A stretch of DNA of 64,000 nucleotides from Nocardioides hwasunensis (GCF_014779665.1 NZ_JACXYY010000010.1:62001-126000); one strand, 5' to 3'; positions 34,500-43,333 are shown, numbered from the stretch's first letter. Notes: generated by a model from the letters alone, not told the origin. Translations and numbers: made by a program.

Positions 34500-35626
34500 G
34501 CACCCCACTGGACGCCCAGCCGAGGGTGGCGATCGCGCACGACTACCTCACCCAGCGCGGTGGTGCCGAGCGTGTCGTGCTGACGTTGATGAAGGCGTTC
34601 CCCGAGGCGCGTGTCCACACCACGCTGTACGACGCCGACGGCACCTACCCGGAGTTCCGCGACGCCGACATCCACACCTCGCCGCTCAACCACATCGGGC
34701 CGCTCCGGCGCGACCACCGACTGGCGCTGCCGCTGCTCGCACCCGCCGCGTCGCGGATGCGCATCGACGCCGACGTCGTGGTCGCCTCGAGCAGCGGCTG
34801 GGCGCACGGCTTCGACACCAGCGAGGGGACCCGGACGGTCGTCTACTGCCACAACCCCGCCCGCTGGCTCTACCAGACGGACGAGTACCTCGGCGGCACC
34901 GCCTGGCGCTCGCCGATCGGGCCGCCGCTCCTGGCCCTGCGGCCCTTCCTCAAGAAGTGGGACCGCAGCCGCGCCGACCGGGTCGACGTCTACCTCGCCA
35001 ACAGCCGCGTCGTGCAGCAGCGCATCAGGTCGACCTACGCCCGCGACGCCGAGCTGCTGCCGCCTCCGCACGGCATGGACGCATCAGCGCCGCGCGAGCC
35101 CGTCCCCGAGCTCGCCGACTGGGAGCCGGGCTACGCCCTCGTCGTCTCGCGCCTGCTCCCCTACAAGAACGTCGACGCCGTGATCGAGGCCGTGCGCGGC
35201 ACCGACCGCCGCCTCGTCGTGATCGGCCGCGGGCCGGAGGAGGCGCGGTTGCGCGCCACCCTGCCCGACAACGTCCGGCTCCTGGGCGGCCTCAGCGACG
35301 CCCAGCTCCGCGCGGCGTACGCCGATGCCGGCGTGCTGGTGGCCGCCAGCCACGAGGACTTCGGGCTGACGCCTCTCGAGGCCGCCGCCTTCGCCGTCCC
35401 GGTGGTCGCGTTGCGCGGCGGCGGCTTCCTGGAGACCGTCCTCGAGGGCGAGACCGGGGTCTTCTTCGACCGTCCCGATCCTGACCAGATCGCGAGCGCG
35501 CTGGCGATTTCCGACCAGCACGACTGGGACGCTGACAGACTGCTGGCGCGGGCCGACGAGTTCGGCGAGGCCCGCTTCATCGACAGGATCCGCACGATCG
35601 CGTTCGAGGAAGGGACGGTGGGCTGA
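34496..35626 (+). CDS. GT4 glycosyltransferase
   Basis: 376 residues, ATGA overlap with the upstream gene. N-terminal HDYLTQRGGAERVVLTLMKAFPEARVHTTLYD is a very typical GT4 start (RGGAE), with a YCHNPARWLY segment, LVVSRLLPYKNVDAVIEA and donor-site HEDFGLTPLEAAAFAVPVVALRGGG. This form occurs in mannosyltransferases of capsule loci. It precedes the initiating glycosylphosphotransferase by 1 bp, so it may add the second sugar. Confidence 0.87.
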   Translation: MSTPLDAQPRVAIAHDYLTQRGGAERVVLTLMKAFPEARVHTTLYDADGTYPEFRDADIHTSPLNHIGPLRRDHRLALPLLAPAASRMRIDADVVVASSSGWAHGFDTSEGTRTVVYCHNPARWLYQTDEYLGGTAWRSPIGPPLLALRPFLKKWDRSRADRVDVYLANSRVVQQRIRSTYARDAELLPPPHGMDASAPREPVPELADWEPGYALVVSRLLPYKNVDAVIEAVRGTDRRLVVIGRGPEEARLRATLPDNVRLLGGLSDAQLRAAYADAGVLVAASHEDFGLTPLEAAAFAVPVVALRGGGFLETVLEGETGVFFDRPDPDQIASALAISDQHDWDADRLLARADEFGEARFIDRIRTIAFEEGTVG

Positions 35627-35627
35627 G

Positions 35628-37040
35628 GTGCGTCCCGAGGGCATCCGGCTGCTGCCGTGGCTGATCGGCGCCGGCGACCTCGTGATGATCGCACTCACGA
35701 CGGTGCTCGCGATCAACTTCCGCCTGACCCTCGCCGTCTTCGACACCGCGACCGACGTCCTCGACAACACCGCGCTGGCGAGCGTCTTCTTCGGTGCGAC
35801 CTGGCTGGTGCTGCTCGCCTTCTTCGGCACCTACGAGCGCCACGTCTTCGGCGCGGGCACCGAGGAGTTCAAGCTCGTCGTCAACGCCTCCTTCTTCACC
35901 GGCGCACTCGTCGCGACCATGGCCTACCTCATGCAGTACCCGCTCTCGCGCGGCTTCTTCATCCTCTACTTCCCGATCGGCGTGCTGCTCCTGCTGGTCG
36001 GCAGGCTGGTCTCGCGGCGGATCATCCAGCGACTGCGCAGCGCCGGGCACTTCAACGAGAAGGTGCTGCTCGTCGGCACACCCGGCTACATCGGCGAGAT
36101 CCACACCGTCCTCGCCCGCGAGTCGTGGCTCGGCTACTCCGTCATCGGCTGCCTGGTGCCGAGCGACTACGCCGGCCTGGAGCGCACGTCTGCGGGCATC
36201 CCGGTGCTCGGCGTCATCGACGACGTCCGGGCCGCCGTCGACGAGCACGCCCCCGACATCGTCTTCTTCACCGCCGGGGCAGTGAGCTCCTCGACCCAGC
36301 TGCGGCGGCTCGCCTGGGACCTCGAGGACCACCAGCACGTGCAGATCATCGTGGCGCCGAACGTCACCGACGTGTCCAGCGAGCGGGTCCGGATCCGGCC
36401 GGTCGCCGGTCTGCCGCTGATGCACCTGGGTCGCTCGCGCTCCCAGCTGGCCACCAACGACGCGAAGCGCGCCTTCGACCTCGTCGGCGCGCTGGTGATC
36501 CTCGCCCTGGTCTGGCCGCTCCTGCTCGCCGTGATGCTGTGGGTCAAGAGGTACGACGGTGGTCCCGCGCTCTTCCGGCAGACCCGCGTCGGCCGCGAGG
36601 GGGTCGAGTTCACCTGCCTCAAGCTCCGCTCGATGCACGTCGACGCCGAGGCGCGCCTCGCCGAGCTGGAGGCTCGCGACCACGTGCTCTTCAAGGCTGC
36701 CGACGACCCTCGCGTGACCAAGCCGGGCAAGTTCATCAGGCGCTTCTCGCTCGACGAGCTGCCCCAGCTCTGGAACGTCGTACGCGGCGAGATGAGCCTC
36801 GTCGGTCCGCGCCCGCCGCTGGCCTCGGAGGTCGAGCAGTACGAGGACGACATGCTGCGCCGGCTCAACGTCCTGCCCGGGATGACCGGCCTCTGGCAGG
36901 TCTCGGGCCGCTCCGACCTCTCGTGGGAGGACACCGTCCGGCTGGACCTCTACTACGTCGACAACTGGTCGATGGTGCAGGACCTGCTGATCCTGGCGCG
37001 CACCGTCACCGCCGTGCTGGCCAGCCGCGGCGCCTACTGA
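35628..37040 (+). CDS. Polyprenyl glycosylphosphotransferase (WbaP/WcaJ-like)
   Basis: 470 residues, GTG start. Four N-terminal helices, a central CoA-binding-like Rossmann part (VLLVGTPGYIGEIHTVL), one more helix and the catalytic C-terminal domain from about residue 279: KRAFDLVGAL, FRQTRVGREGVEF, LKLRSM, FIRRFSLDELPQLWNVVRGEMSLVGPRPP and PGMTGLWQVSGRS. These are the hallmarks of enzymes that move a sugar phosphate from UDP-sugar to undecaprenyl phosphate and start the repeat unit. Last gene of a plus-strand run of GT genes. Confidence 0.92.
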   Translation: MRPEGIRLLPWLIGAGDLVMIALTTVLAINFRLTLAVFDTATDVLDNTALASVFFGATWLVLLAFFGTYERHVFGAGTEEFKLVVNASFFTGALVATMAYLMQYPLSRGFFILYFPIGVLLLLVGRLVSRRIIQRLRSAGHFNEKVLLVGTPGYIGEIHTVLARESWLGYSVIGCLVPSDYAGLERTSAGIPVLGVIDDVRAAVDEHAPDIVFFTAGAVSSSTQLRRLAWDLEDHQHVQIIVAPNVTDVSSERVRIRPVAGLPLMHLGRSRSQLATNDAKRAFDLVGALVILALVWPLLLAVMLWVKRYDGGPALFRQTRVGREGVEFTCLKLRSMHVDAEARLAELEARDHVLFKAADDPRVTKPGKFIRRFSLDELPQLWNVVRGEMSLVGPRPPLASEVEQYEDDMLRRLNVLPGMTGLWQVSGRSDLSWEDTVRLDLYYVDNWSMVQDLLILARTVTAVLASRGAY

Positions 37041-37050
37041 TCACGCCCAC

Positions 37051-37113
37051 CGCTGGTCGAGCAACGAGCGGACTGCCGCTGGTCGAGCAGCGAGGAACGA
37101 GCGTGTCGCGACC
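37051..37113. repeat. Intergenic REP-like repeat (two units)
   Basis: Two close copies of a unit starting cgctggtcgagca: one at 37051-37070, the other at 37077-37113, where the sequence gctggtcgagcagcgaggaa is followed by cgagcgtgtcgcgacc. It fills the gap between two converging genes and resembles a repeat I have seen in Nocardioides and relatives. It may also serve as a bidirectional terminator. Confidence 0.75.
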
Positions 37114-37140
37114 GAGGCCACCGGCAGCCTCGGGAGCCGC

Positions 37141-38589
37141 TCAGGACCGGCCGAGCTTGGCCAGCCGACGGCGGCCCTTGCCGGCCGTCGAGTAGGCCTC
37201 GCGGGAGGTGTACTCCGACTTGTAGCCGCCGTAGCCGTAGCCGCCGTAGCCACCGCCGCCGTAGGCGATGGCGGCCGCGCCCTTCACGGGCGCCTTGTTG
37301 AGCACGACGCCGAGCAGCCGGCTGCCGACCTGGTCGAGGATCCGGCGACAGTGCTCGCTCTGCTCGATCTGGGTCTTGCCGGCCGCCTGCACGAGCAGGG
37401 CACCGTCGCAGAAGGCCGACAGCAGGCCGGCGTCGGTGACCGGCAGCAGCGGCGGCGCATCGAGGATGACGAAGTAGTCGTGCGACAGGTCCTCGACGAA
37501 CTGCTTCATCCGCAGGGAGCCGAGGAGCTCGCTCGGGTTGGGCGGGATCCGGCCCGCCGGCAACAGGCTCAGGTTGTCCATGCCGGACTCGAGGATGACC
37601 TCGCGGATGTCGACGTCACCTGCGAGCGCCTGGGTGAGCCCGAGCGCGCCGTCGATCTCGAAGGTCGAGGCGATCTGCGGTCGACGCAGGTCGGCGTCGA
37701 CGAGCAGCACCGGCGTGCCGGCCTGGGCCATGAGGCGCGCGACGTTGGCCGAGACGGTCGACTTGCCCTCGCCGGCGAGGGCGGAGGTCACCACGATGCG
37801 ACGTGGCTCGTTGTCGACGTCGACGAAGCGCAGGTTGGTGCGCAGCTGACGGAAGGACTCCGCCGCGCGACCCAGGTCTCCGCGCACCCCGCGGTGGGCA
37901 CGCCCGAGGGCGTCCTCCTTGGGGATGATGCCGAGCACCGCGGCGCCGGTGGCCTCCTCGACGTGCTTGGCCGAGCGGATCCGGCGGTCGATGAGGCGGC
38001 GTGCGACGAGGAACGCGTAGCACAGGCCCAGGCCGCCGGCGGCCCCCTTCATCGCCGCGCTGCGGTAGTCCGGGGTGAACGGCGCTCCCGGCAGCTGGGC
38101 CTGCGAGAGCGGGACGATCCGGGTCAGGGCGGGCGTCTTGGGGTTGTCCTCGCCGGTCTCGATCTGCTGGGCGACGACCACCACGGCGTCGACCACCGCA
38201 TTGGCCAGGTCGCGAGCCTCGACGGGCGTGCTGCCGATGGCGCTGACGGTCAGCGCGTTGACGCTGGCGTCGACCGACGCGGAGAACCGGCCGGCGATCG
38301 CCTCGGGGGGGACGTCGAGGCTGAGCTCGTCGACGACCTCCTGCGCGACGGGAGTCGTCGAGACGAGGAAGGCGTAGAGGTTGGCCTTGTCCTCCGCGAG
38401 CTGGGCGTTGCCCTGCTCCTCGCCCGCCGTGGTCGCGTTGCCGACCCGCACCAGCCCCGACGACGTCGCCGAGTAGAGCACCGGCTCGCGGGTGGTCTTG
38501 GCCATCATCAGCAACGCACCGAGGATCGTGCAGCCGATCAGCACCCACACGTAGGCACGGCTCAGCCGGACGAAGTCCCCGAAAGTCAT
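37141..38589 (-). CDS. Wzz-BY-kinase fusion (polysaccharide co-polymerase/tyrosine autokinase)
   Basis: 482 residues. An N-terminal Wzz-type part has two helices (about residues 15-35 and 175-195) around a periplasmic-side domain. The C-terminal ATPase has Walker A SALAGEGKST (near 267-278), Walker A' VLLVDADLRRP and Walker B FVILDAPPLL. The last 40 residues contain a Gly/Tyr cluster with five or more tyrosines (443-466), the autophosphorylation tail. BY-kinases control chain length and export of capsule and exopolysaccharide. Start is supported by a TAGACT box 7 nt upstream. Confidence 0.92.
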   Translation of the reverse strand: MTFGDFVRLSRAYVWVLIGCTILGALLMMAKTTREPVLYSATSSGLVRVGNATTAGEEQGNAQLAEDKANLYAFLVSTTPVAQEVVDELSLDVPPEAIAGRFSASVDASVNALTVSAIGSTPVEARDLANAVVDAVVVVAQQIETGEDNPKTPALTRIVPLSQAQLPGAPFTPDYRSAAMKGAAGGLGLCYAFLVARRLIDRRIRSAKHVEEATGAAVLGIIPKEDALGRAHRGVRGDLGRAAESFRQLRTNLRFVDVDNEPRRIVVTSALAGEGKSTVSANVARLMAQAGTPVLLVDADLRRPQIASTFEIDGALGLTQALAGDVDIREVILESGMDNLSLLPAGRIPPNPSELLGSLRMKQFVEDLSHDYFVILDAPPLLPVTDAGLLSAFCDGALLVQAAGKTQIEQSEHCRRILDQVGSRLLGVVLNKAPVKGAAAIAYGGGGYGGYGYGGYKSEYTSREAYSTAGKGRRRLAKLGRS

Positions 38590-38596
38590 GCGCCCG

Positions 38597-38602
38597 AGTC
38601 TA
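38597..38602 (-). promoter_or_regulatory. Leaderless -10 box (TAGACT)
   Basis: TAGACT ends 7 nt before ATG 38589. Divergent gene at 38690 instead has a ribosome site. Confidence 0.55.
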
Positions 38603-38689
38603 GGGCGTCCGCGACGGCCCGCCAGCGGAATGAACGACACGCCTGCTGGCACGATGGTGGCAGCACAGCACCGTGGTGAGGAGGTGGGC

Positions 38690-39565
38690 GTGGACCCGAC
38701 GAGCGAGGAGCTGGCCGAGGACGAGCTCGGCCACATCCCAGTCGCCGCGCGCGTCCACCTCTCCCACGCCGTCGTGCAGCAGCTCGCCGACCGAGGCGGC
38801 ATCGATGTGCTGCACCTGAAGGGCCCCGCCGTGCTGCCCGGCCTCCGTGAGCCCGGCCGTCACTCCAGCGACGTCGACGTGCTCGTGCGACCCAGCCACC
38901 TGCCGCTGCTGGTCACCGCGCTCGAGTCGATCGGGTGGGAGCAGCGCACGACCTTCGCCACGGGCTCGGTGTTCGCGCACGCGGCCAACTGGTGGCACGA
39001 CGACTGGGGCTGGGTGGACGTGCACCTGCACTGGCCCGGTGTCACCATCGAGCCGGAGCTGGCCTTCGAGGTGTTCTCGCGCGACCTCGTCCAGCGCGAC
39101 ATCGCCCATCGGCCCTGCCCGGTGCCCAACGCCACCGCACAGCGGCTGATCCTCGTGCTGCACTCCGCGCGCTCGGGCGGCACGACCGACGTCGAGCATG
39201 CGTGGGGTGCCGCCGACACCGCCGAGCAGGACGACGTGCGGGCCTTGGCCGCAGAGCTCGGCGCCGAGGTGGCGCTCGCCGCCGGCATCGGAGAGCTCGA
39301 GCAGCACCGCGGCCACCCGACGTACCTCCTGTGGCGACACTTCGTCGAGGGCGGGAGCCGCATGGACGAGTGGCGCGCGCGCTGGGCCGCGGCGCGGGGC
39401 GCACGAGCGAAGACCCACCTGCTCACCGCCGCGATGCGGGTCAACCAGGACCATCTCCGCATGGAGCTCGGGCGTCCCCCCACCCGCGAGGAGGTCCGCG
39501 CCAAGCAGCGCGAGCGCTGGCGCAAGGCGGCCGGCGAGGTGGAGGCACGGGTGAGGCGGTCATGA
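38690..39565 (+). CDS. Nucleotidyltransferase family protein (NTP_transf_5-like)
   Basis: 291 residues, GTG start 4-10 nt after GAGGAGG. The core motifs LKGPAVL and SSDVDVLV near residues 45-70 carry the acidic residues that bind the nucleotide-metal pair, followed by TTFATGSVF and an acidic segment DDWGWVDVHLHW. This is the NTP_transf_5-like shape found next to PqqD-like and HprK-like proteins in other bacteria. Overlaps the PqqD-like gene by ATGA. Function probably nucleotidyl transfer to an unknown acceptor. Confidence 0.75.
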   Translation: MDPTSEELAEDELGHIPVAARVHLSHAVVQQLADRGGIDVLHLKGPAVLPGLREPGRHSSDVDVLVRPSHLPLLVTALESIGWEQRTTFATGSVFAHAANWWHDDWGWVDVHLHWPGVTIEPELAFEVFSRDLVQRDIAHRPCPVPNATAQRLILVLHSARSGGTTDVEHAWGAADTAEQDDVRALAAELGAEVALAAGIGELEQHRGHPTYLLWRHFVEGGSRMDEWRARWAAARGARAKTHLLTAAMRVNQDHLRMELGRPPTREEVRAKQRERWRKAAGEVEARVRRS

Positions 39566-39855
39566 CCATGCACTTCCGCATCGCCGACGACGTCGCCTGG
39601 GTCAGTCAGGACGACCTCGACGGCGGCGACGTGCCCGTGGCCTACATGACCCGGGTGCCCGGCGGCCCGCCGATCCTGCTGGAGGGGTCGGGGTGCATCG
39701 TCTGGCTGGCGCTGGCCGAGGGCGGGACGCTGGAGGACATCACCGTGCGGGCGGCGGAGCTGTCCGACACCGACGCGGACCTGATCAGGGACGACGTGGC
39801 CGACCTGGTGGACCAGCTGGTGGTGATCCGGCTCGCCGACGAAGAAGACCGCTGA
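39562..39855 (+). CDS. PqqD family protein
   Basis: 97 residues. A small winged-helix-like PqqD domain with RIADDVAWVSQDDLDG, the hydrophobic LEGSGCIVWLALAEGGTLEDI and the ending VADLVDQLVVIRLADEEDR. PqqD-like (RRE) domains bind peptide substrates and bring them to modifying enzymes. Co-translated with the nucleotidyltransferase. Its 3' end overlaps the convergent VanZ-like gene by 71 bp. No peptide substrate gene was recognised nearby. Confidence 0.8.
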   Translation: MTMHFRIADDVAWVSQDDLDGGDVPVAYMTRVPGGPPILLEGSGCIVWLALAEGGTLEDITVRAAELSDTDADLIRDDVADLVDQLVVIRLADEEDR

Positions 39856-40249
39856 CCGCGGCCGCACCCACCGAGCCCACCAGCGCGCCCAGGGTGTTGG
39901 CGACGACGTCGAGCCAGGTCCCCTCTCGCGCGAGCCACATGCCCTGGACCAGCTCGATGGCCGCGGACGCCGAGGCGGCGAGGGCGCTCACCCACCACCA
40001 CGGCCGGCGCAGCACGAGCACGAGCAGCGCGCCCATCGGCACGAAGAGCACCACGTTGAGCAGCACGCCGTAGTGCTCGGGCAGCGCCCAGTCCGGCGCG
40101 ATCGGCCACCGGTAGCGCAGCTGCACGTAGAACCACACCGTCATCCGGTTCAGCGCCCAGCCCCACGGACCGACGACGAGCACGACCAGCGCGACGACGT
40201 ACGCCGCTGCGAGGGCGACCACACCTCGTCGATCGCGCCACCAGCCCAC
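39785..40249 (-). CDS. VanZ-like membrane protein
   Basis: 154 residues, GTG start at 40249. Four helices with short polar loops; the conserved VanZ elements LLNVVLFVPMGALLVL (NxxxFxPxG) and ASASAAIELVQGMW (E-x-x-Q) are clear. VanZ-like proteins are common beside surface-glycan genes and need not concern glycopeptide resistance. The Pro/Arg-rich last 20 residues come from sequence antisense to the PqqD gene. No functional claim beyond membrane protein. Confidence 0.78.
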   Translation of the reverse strand: MGWWRDRRGVVALAAAYVVALVVLVVGPWGWALNRMTVWFYVQLRYRWPIAPDWALPEHYGVLLNVVLFVPMGALLVLVLRRPWWWVSALAASASAAIELVQGMWLAREGTWLDVVANTLGALVGSVGAAAVSGLLRRRAGSPPAGPPGRPRRP

Positions 40250-40259
40250 GCCGCCACCA

Positions 40260-40265
40260 TAGGGT
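40260..40265 (+). promoter_or_regulatory. Leaderless -10 box (TAGGGT)
   Basis: TAGGGT ends 6 nt before the GTG start at 40272 of the HprK-like gene. Confidence 0.5.
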
Positions 40266-40271
40266 GGGTGC

Positions 40272-41333
40272 GTGACTGACGAGGACGAGCCCACCGAGGT
40301 CGTGGTGAGAGTCCTCGGCGTGGCCGTCGGCATCCCGGCCACCGCGGGCGATGCGGCACGGCTGCGACGCCAGTGGAGCCGCGCCCTCACGGACGAGAAG
40401 CCCGTCACCGTCCTCGACCTCGCCGAGCTGCAGGACGCGGACGACGTCGCGCGCGACTACGCGATCACCACGCGGGTCACGATGGCCGCGCTGGACGCGA
40501 CCGCAGGCCGGCGGATCAACCTGCACGCCGGTGCCGTGGCAGACGACCAGGGACGCACGCTGTCGGTGATCGGGCCGTCCGGTTCGGGGAAGACCACCGC
40601 GATCAAGATGCTCGCCTCCCGGCTCGGCTACCTCTCCGACGAGACGACCTCGGTCGACGAGCGCCTCGGCGTCCACGCGCACGCCAAGCCGCTGTCGGTC
40701 ATCACCGACCCGCTGGTGCCGCTCACGAAGACGTCACTCTCCCCCGACGACCTCGGCCTGGCCGTGCCTCCCGAGGAGGCCTACCTGCACCGGATCGTGA
40801 TGCTCCACCGCGGCGAGGACGACGACGGACTGGTGCCGCTGGCGCCCGCCCACGCGATCGCCGAGATCGTGGAGCAGACCTCCTCGCTGGTGCAGCTCGA
40901 GCACCCGATCCGGCGGCTGGCCGACGCGATCGACGCGTGCGGTGGTGTCTGGAGCCTGCGCTACCGCGAGTTCGAGGACTGGCTGGCCACGCTGCTCGAC
41001 CTGCTCGACCAGGAGGGGCAGCCACCGCCGGCCCGCCTCCACCATCCCGGCGTCGCGAACGTCGTCGCCCCGGCCCCGGGCACCTGGGGCCGTGCCCCCT
41101 GGCACGACGCCGTCGAGTACGACGACGAGCTGGTGCTGATGATCGGCGACCGCGTGCACGTGCTCGCCGGGCTCGGTGTCGTGCTGTGGCTGGCGCTCGA
41201 CACGCCCGCCGGACTCGAGGACCTGGTCGCCGAGGTCGAGGCCCTGTGGGGCGCCCACCCCGATGCCGCGACGTTGGTCGCCGATGCCCTGGCCGTGATG
41301 GACGAGGCGGGGATGGTCCGGCCCCCGGCCTGA
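40272..41333 (+). CDS. HprK-like P-loop kinase with C-terminal PqqD-like domain
   Basis: 353 residues. Walker A GPSGSGKTT near residue 100 lies after NLHAGAVAD, as in HPr kinase/phosphorylase folds, with LSDETTSVD as the acidic catalytic region. The middle is alpha-helical. The last 70 residues (VLMIGDRVHVLAGLGVVLWLALDTPAGLEDLV) repeat the PqqD-like pattern seen in the 97-residue protein upstream, so this looks like a kinase-PqqD fusion. HprK-related kinases with PqqD partners are known in exosortase- and lasso-peptide-linked systems. Its phosphate acceptor here is unknown. Confidence 0.75.
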   Translation: MTDEDEPTEVVVRVLGVAVGIPATAGDAARLRRQWSRALTDEKPVTVLDLAELQDADDVARDYAITTRVTMAALDATAGRRINLHAGAVADDQGRTLSVIGPSGSGKTTAIKMLASRLGYLSDETTSVDERLGVHAHAKPLSVITDPLVPLTKTSLSPDDLGLAVPPEEAYLHRIVMLHRGEDDDGLVPLAPAHAIAEIVEQTSSLVQLEHPIRRLADAIDACGGVWSLRYREFEDWLATLLDLLDQEGQPPPARLHHPGVANVVAPAPGTWGRAPWHDAVEYDDELVLMIGDRVHVLAGLGVVLWLALDTPAGLEDLVAEVEALWGAHPDAATLVADALAVMDEAGMVRPPA

Positions 41334-41373
41334 CGCCACCTCGCCCCGCGGCAGCGGCCGTCGCGCCCGCGGG

Positions 41374-41379
41374 TAACGT
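41374..41379 (+). promoter_or_regulatory. Leaderless -10 box (TAACGT)
   Basis: TAACGT ends 7 nt before ATG 41387 of the acyl-CoA dehydrogenase. Confidence 0.5.
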
Positions 41380-41386
41380 GCGCGAC

Positions 41387-42562
41387 ATGACTGCGCGCCG
41401 CCAGCTCCCCACCGACGAGGCCCGCGACCTGCTGGCCCTCACCCGCGAGATCTGCGCGAAGGAGCTCGCGCCGCGAGCGGCCGAGGCGGAGTCGACGGAG
41501 ACCTTCCCGCGTGAGGTCTTCGCGATGCTCGGCCAGGCCGGCCTGATGTCGCTGCCCTATCCCGAGGAGCACGGCGGCGGCGAGCAGCCCTACGAGGTCT
41601 ACCTCCAGGTGCTCGAGGAGATCGGCGCCGTGTGGTCCTCGGTCGGGGTCGGGGTCTCCGTGCACGCCTTGTCCTGCTTCGGCCTCGCCTCCTACGGCAC
41701 CGACGAGCAGCGCGCCGAGTGGCTGCCCGACATGCTCTCCGGCGACCTCCTCGGCGCCTACTGCCTCTCCGAGGCCCACGCGGGCTCCGACCCGGCCGCG
41801 ATGCGTACGACCGCGCGCCGCGACGGCGACTCCTACGTCATCAACGGCGCGAAGGCCTGGACCACCCACGGCGGCCACGCCGACTTCTACAAGGTGATGG
41901 CGCGGACCTCCGACGACGCTGGTGCTTCTCGTGGGGCAGGCATCTCCTGCTTCCTGGTGCCCGCCGACACCGAGGGCCTGTCCGCCGACCCGCCCGAGCG
42001 CAAGATGGGCCTCACCGGCTCGGCGACCGCGACGATGCGCTTCGACGACGTCCGGGTGCCCGTCGAGCGACGTCTCGGCGCCGAGGGCGAGGGCCTCAAG
42101 ATCGCCCTCGCCGGGCTCGACTCCGGCCGACTCGGCATCGCGGCCGTCGCGACCGGGCTCGCCCAGGGCGCCCTCGACGCGGCGGTGGCCTACGCCCGGG
42201 AGCGGGAGACGTTCGGGACCAAGATCATCGACCACCAGGGCCTGGCGTTCGTGCTCGCCGACATGGAGGCCGCCATCGTCTCTGCCCGCGCGACCATGCT
42301 CCACGCCGCGCGCCTGCGTGACGCCGGACTGCCGTTCTCGCGCGAGGCGTCGGTCGCCAAGCTCGTCGCCACCGACAACGCCATGAAGGTCACCACCGAC
42401 GCCGTCCAGGTCCTCGGTGGCTACGGCTACACCCGCGACTTCCCCGTCGAGCGCTACATGCGCGAGGCCAAGGTGATGCAGATCTTCGAGGGCACCAACC
42501 AGATCCAGCGGATGGTGATCTCACGCTCGCTCGCCAAGGACAACACCGGCATGATCGGCTGA
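41387..42562 (+). CDS. Acyl-CoA dehydrogenase
   Basis: 391 residues. Standard ACAD layout: helical N-domain, middle domain with YCLSEAHAGSDPAAM and the WTTHGG turn for FAD, and C-domain with the catalytic Glu in IFEGTNQIQRM (residue 368). A flexible acyl-CoA dehydrogenase of the short-chain/branched type by general pattern; substrate length not readable. It is the only plus-strand gene of the catabolic island; its stop is 17 bp from the convergent enoyl-CoA hydratase gene. Confidence 0.9.
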   Translation: MTARRQLPTDEARDLLALTREICAKELAPRAAEAESTETFPREVFAMLGQAGLMSLPYPEEHGGGEQPYEVYLQVLEEIGAVWSSVGVGVSVHALSCFGLASYGTDEQRAEWLPDMLSGDLLGAYCLSEAHAGSDPAAMRTTARRDGDSYVINGAKAWTTHGGHADFYKVMARTSDDAGASRGAGISCFLVPADTEGLSADPPERKMGLTGSATATMRFDDVRVPVERRLGAEGEGLKIALAGLDSGRLGIAAVATGLAQGALDAAVAYARERETFGTKIIDHQGLAFVLADMEAAIVSARATMLHAARLRDAGLPFSREASVAKLVATDNAMKVTTDAVQVLGGYGYTRDFPVERYMREAKVMQIFEGTNQIQRMVISRSLAKDNTGMIG

Positions 42563-42579
42563 CCGCGACGGGCCTCCTG

Positions 42580-43332
42580 CTAGCTGCCGAGGAAGCGCTC
42601 GACCAGCGTCCGGGCCTCCGGTCCGGCGACCAGCTCGGAGATCGTGTCGGCCTCGGTCGCGCCGACGGTGGCGCGGTCGAAGTCCCAGCTCGTGCGTAGG
42701 AGACGGCGCGTGCGCCCGAGGGCGAGGGCTGGTCCCGCGGCCAGCGCGCGCGCCAGCTCGAGCCCGCGCGCGGGCGCGTCGTCCGAGACCTCGGTGACCA
42801 TCCCCCACTCACACGCGGTCGTCGCGTCGATCGGCCGGCCACCGAGCGCGAACGCGAGCGCACGGTGCGACCCGATCGCTCGCGGCAGGAGGTAGGACAC
42901 CCCGCAGTCGGGGGTGAGCCCGACGCCGGGATAGGCGAAGGCGAGCTTCGTCCCGTCGGCGGCGACCACCAGGTCGCAGGCCAGCATGACCCCGAGCCCT
43001 GCGCCCGCGACCGCGCCGTGCACGGCCGCGACGACGGGCTTCTCCAAGGCCTCGAGGGCCCGCACGGCCGCGTCGGCCTCGGAGGCGAGCTCGTGGAGGT
43101 ACGCCGCCGGGTCGGTCGCCGCGACGAAGGATCCGACGTCACCACCGGCGCAGAACCGTTTGCCCGCGCCGGTCAGCAGCACGGCACGCACCGCGTCGTC
43201 TGTCTCGACCCGGGCCACCGCCGCACGCAGCGCACGGGCGAGGGGCAGGTCGAGCGCGTTGGCCGCCTGCGGCCGACTGAGCTCGATGTGCGCGACGCCC
43301 GCGTCGACGGAGCAGGTGAGCGGCGCCGACAC
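42580..43332 (-). CDS. Enoyl-CoA hydratase/isomerase family protein
   Basis: 250 residues, GTG start 1 nt after the thiolase stop. Crotonase fold: GKRFCAGGDVGSF and AVHGAVAGAGLGVMLACDLVVAADG form the oxyanion hole. A catalytic Glu of the hydratase type is not at the usual GLTPDCGVSYLLPR position (Asp there), so isomerase or dehalogenase-like chemistry is as likely as hydration. Last gene of an operon with a thiolase and a 3-hydroxyacyl-CoA dehydrogenase. Confidence 0.83.
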   Translation of the reverse strand: MSAPLTCSVDAGVAHIELSRPQAANALDLPLARALRAAVARVETDDAVRAVLLTGAGKRFCAGGDVGSFVAATDPAAYLHELASEADAAVRALEALEKPVVAAVHGAVAGAGLGVMLACDLVVAADGTKLAFAYPGVGLTPDCGVSYLLPRAIGSHRALAFALGGRPIDATTACEWGMVTEVSDDAPARGLELARALAAGPALALGRTRRLLRTSWDFDRATVGATEADTISELVAGPEARTLVERFLGS

Positions 43333-43333
43333 C

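Noticed and set aside
39785..40249. VanZ similarity read as glycopeptide resistance
   Set aside because: VanZ-like membrane proteins are widespread near surface-glycan genes, and no vanHAX genes are present.
38690..41333. Complete lasso-peptide cluster
   Set aside because: Only PqqD-like, kinase and nucleotidyltransferase genes are seen; no precursor, asparagine synthetase-like cyclase or B2 protease.
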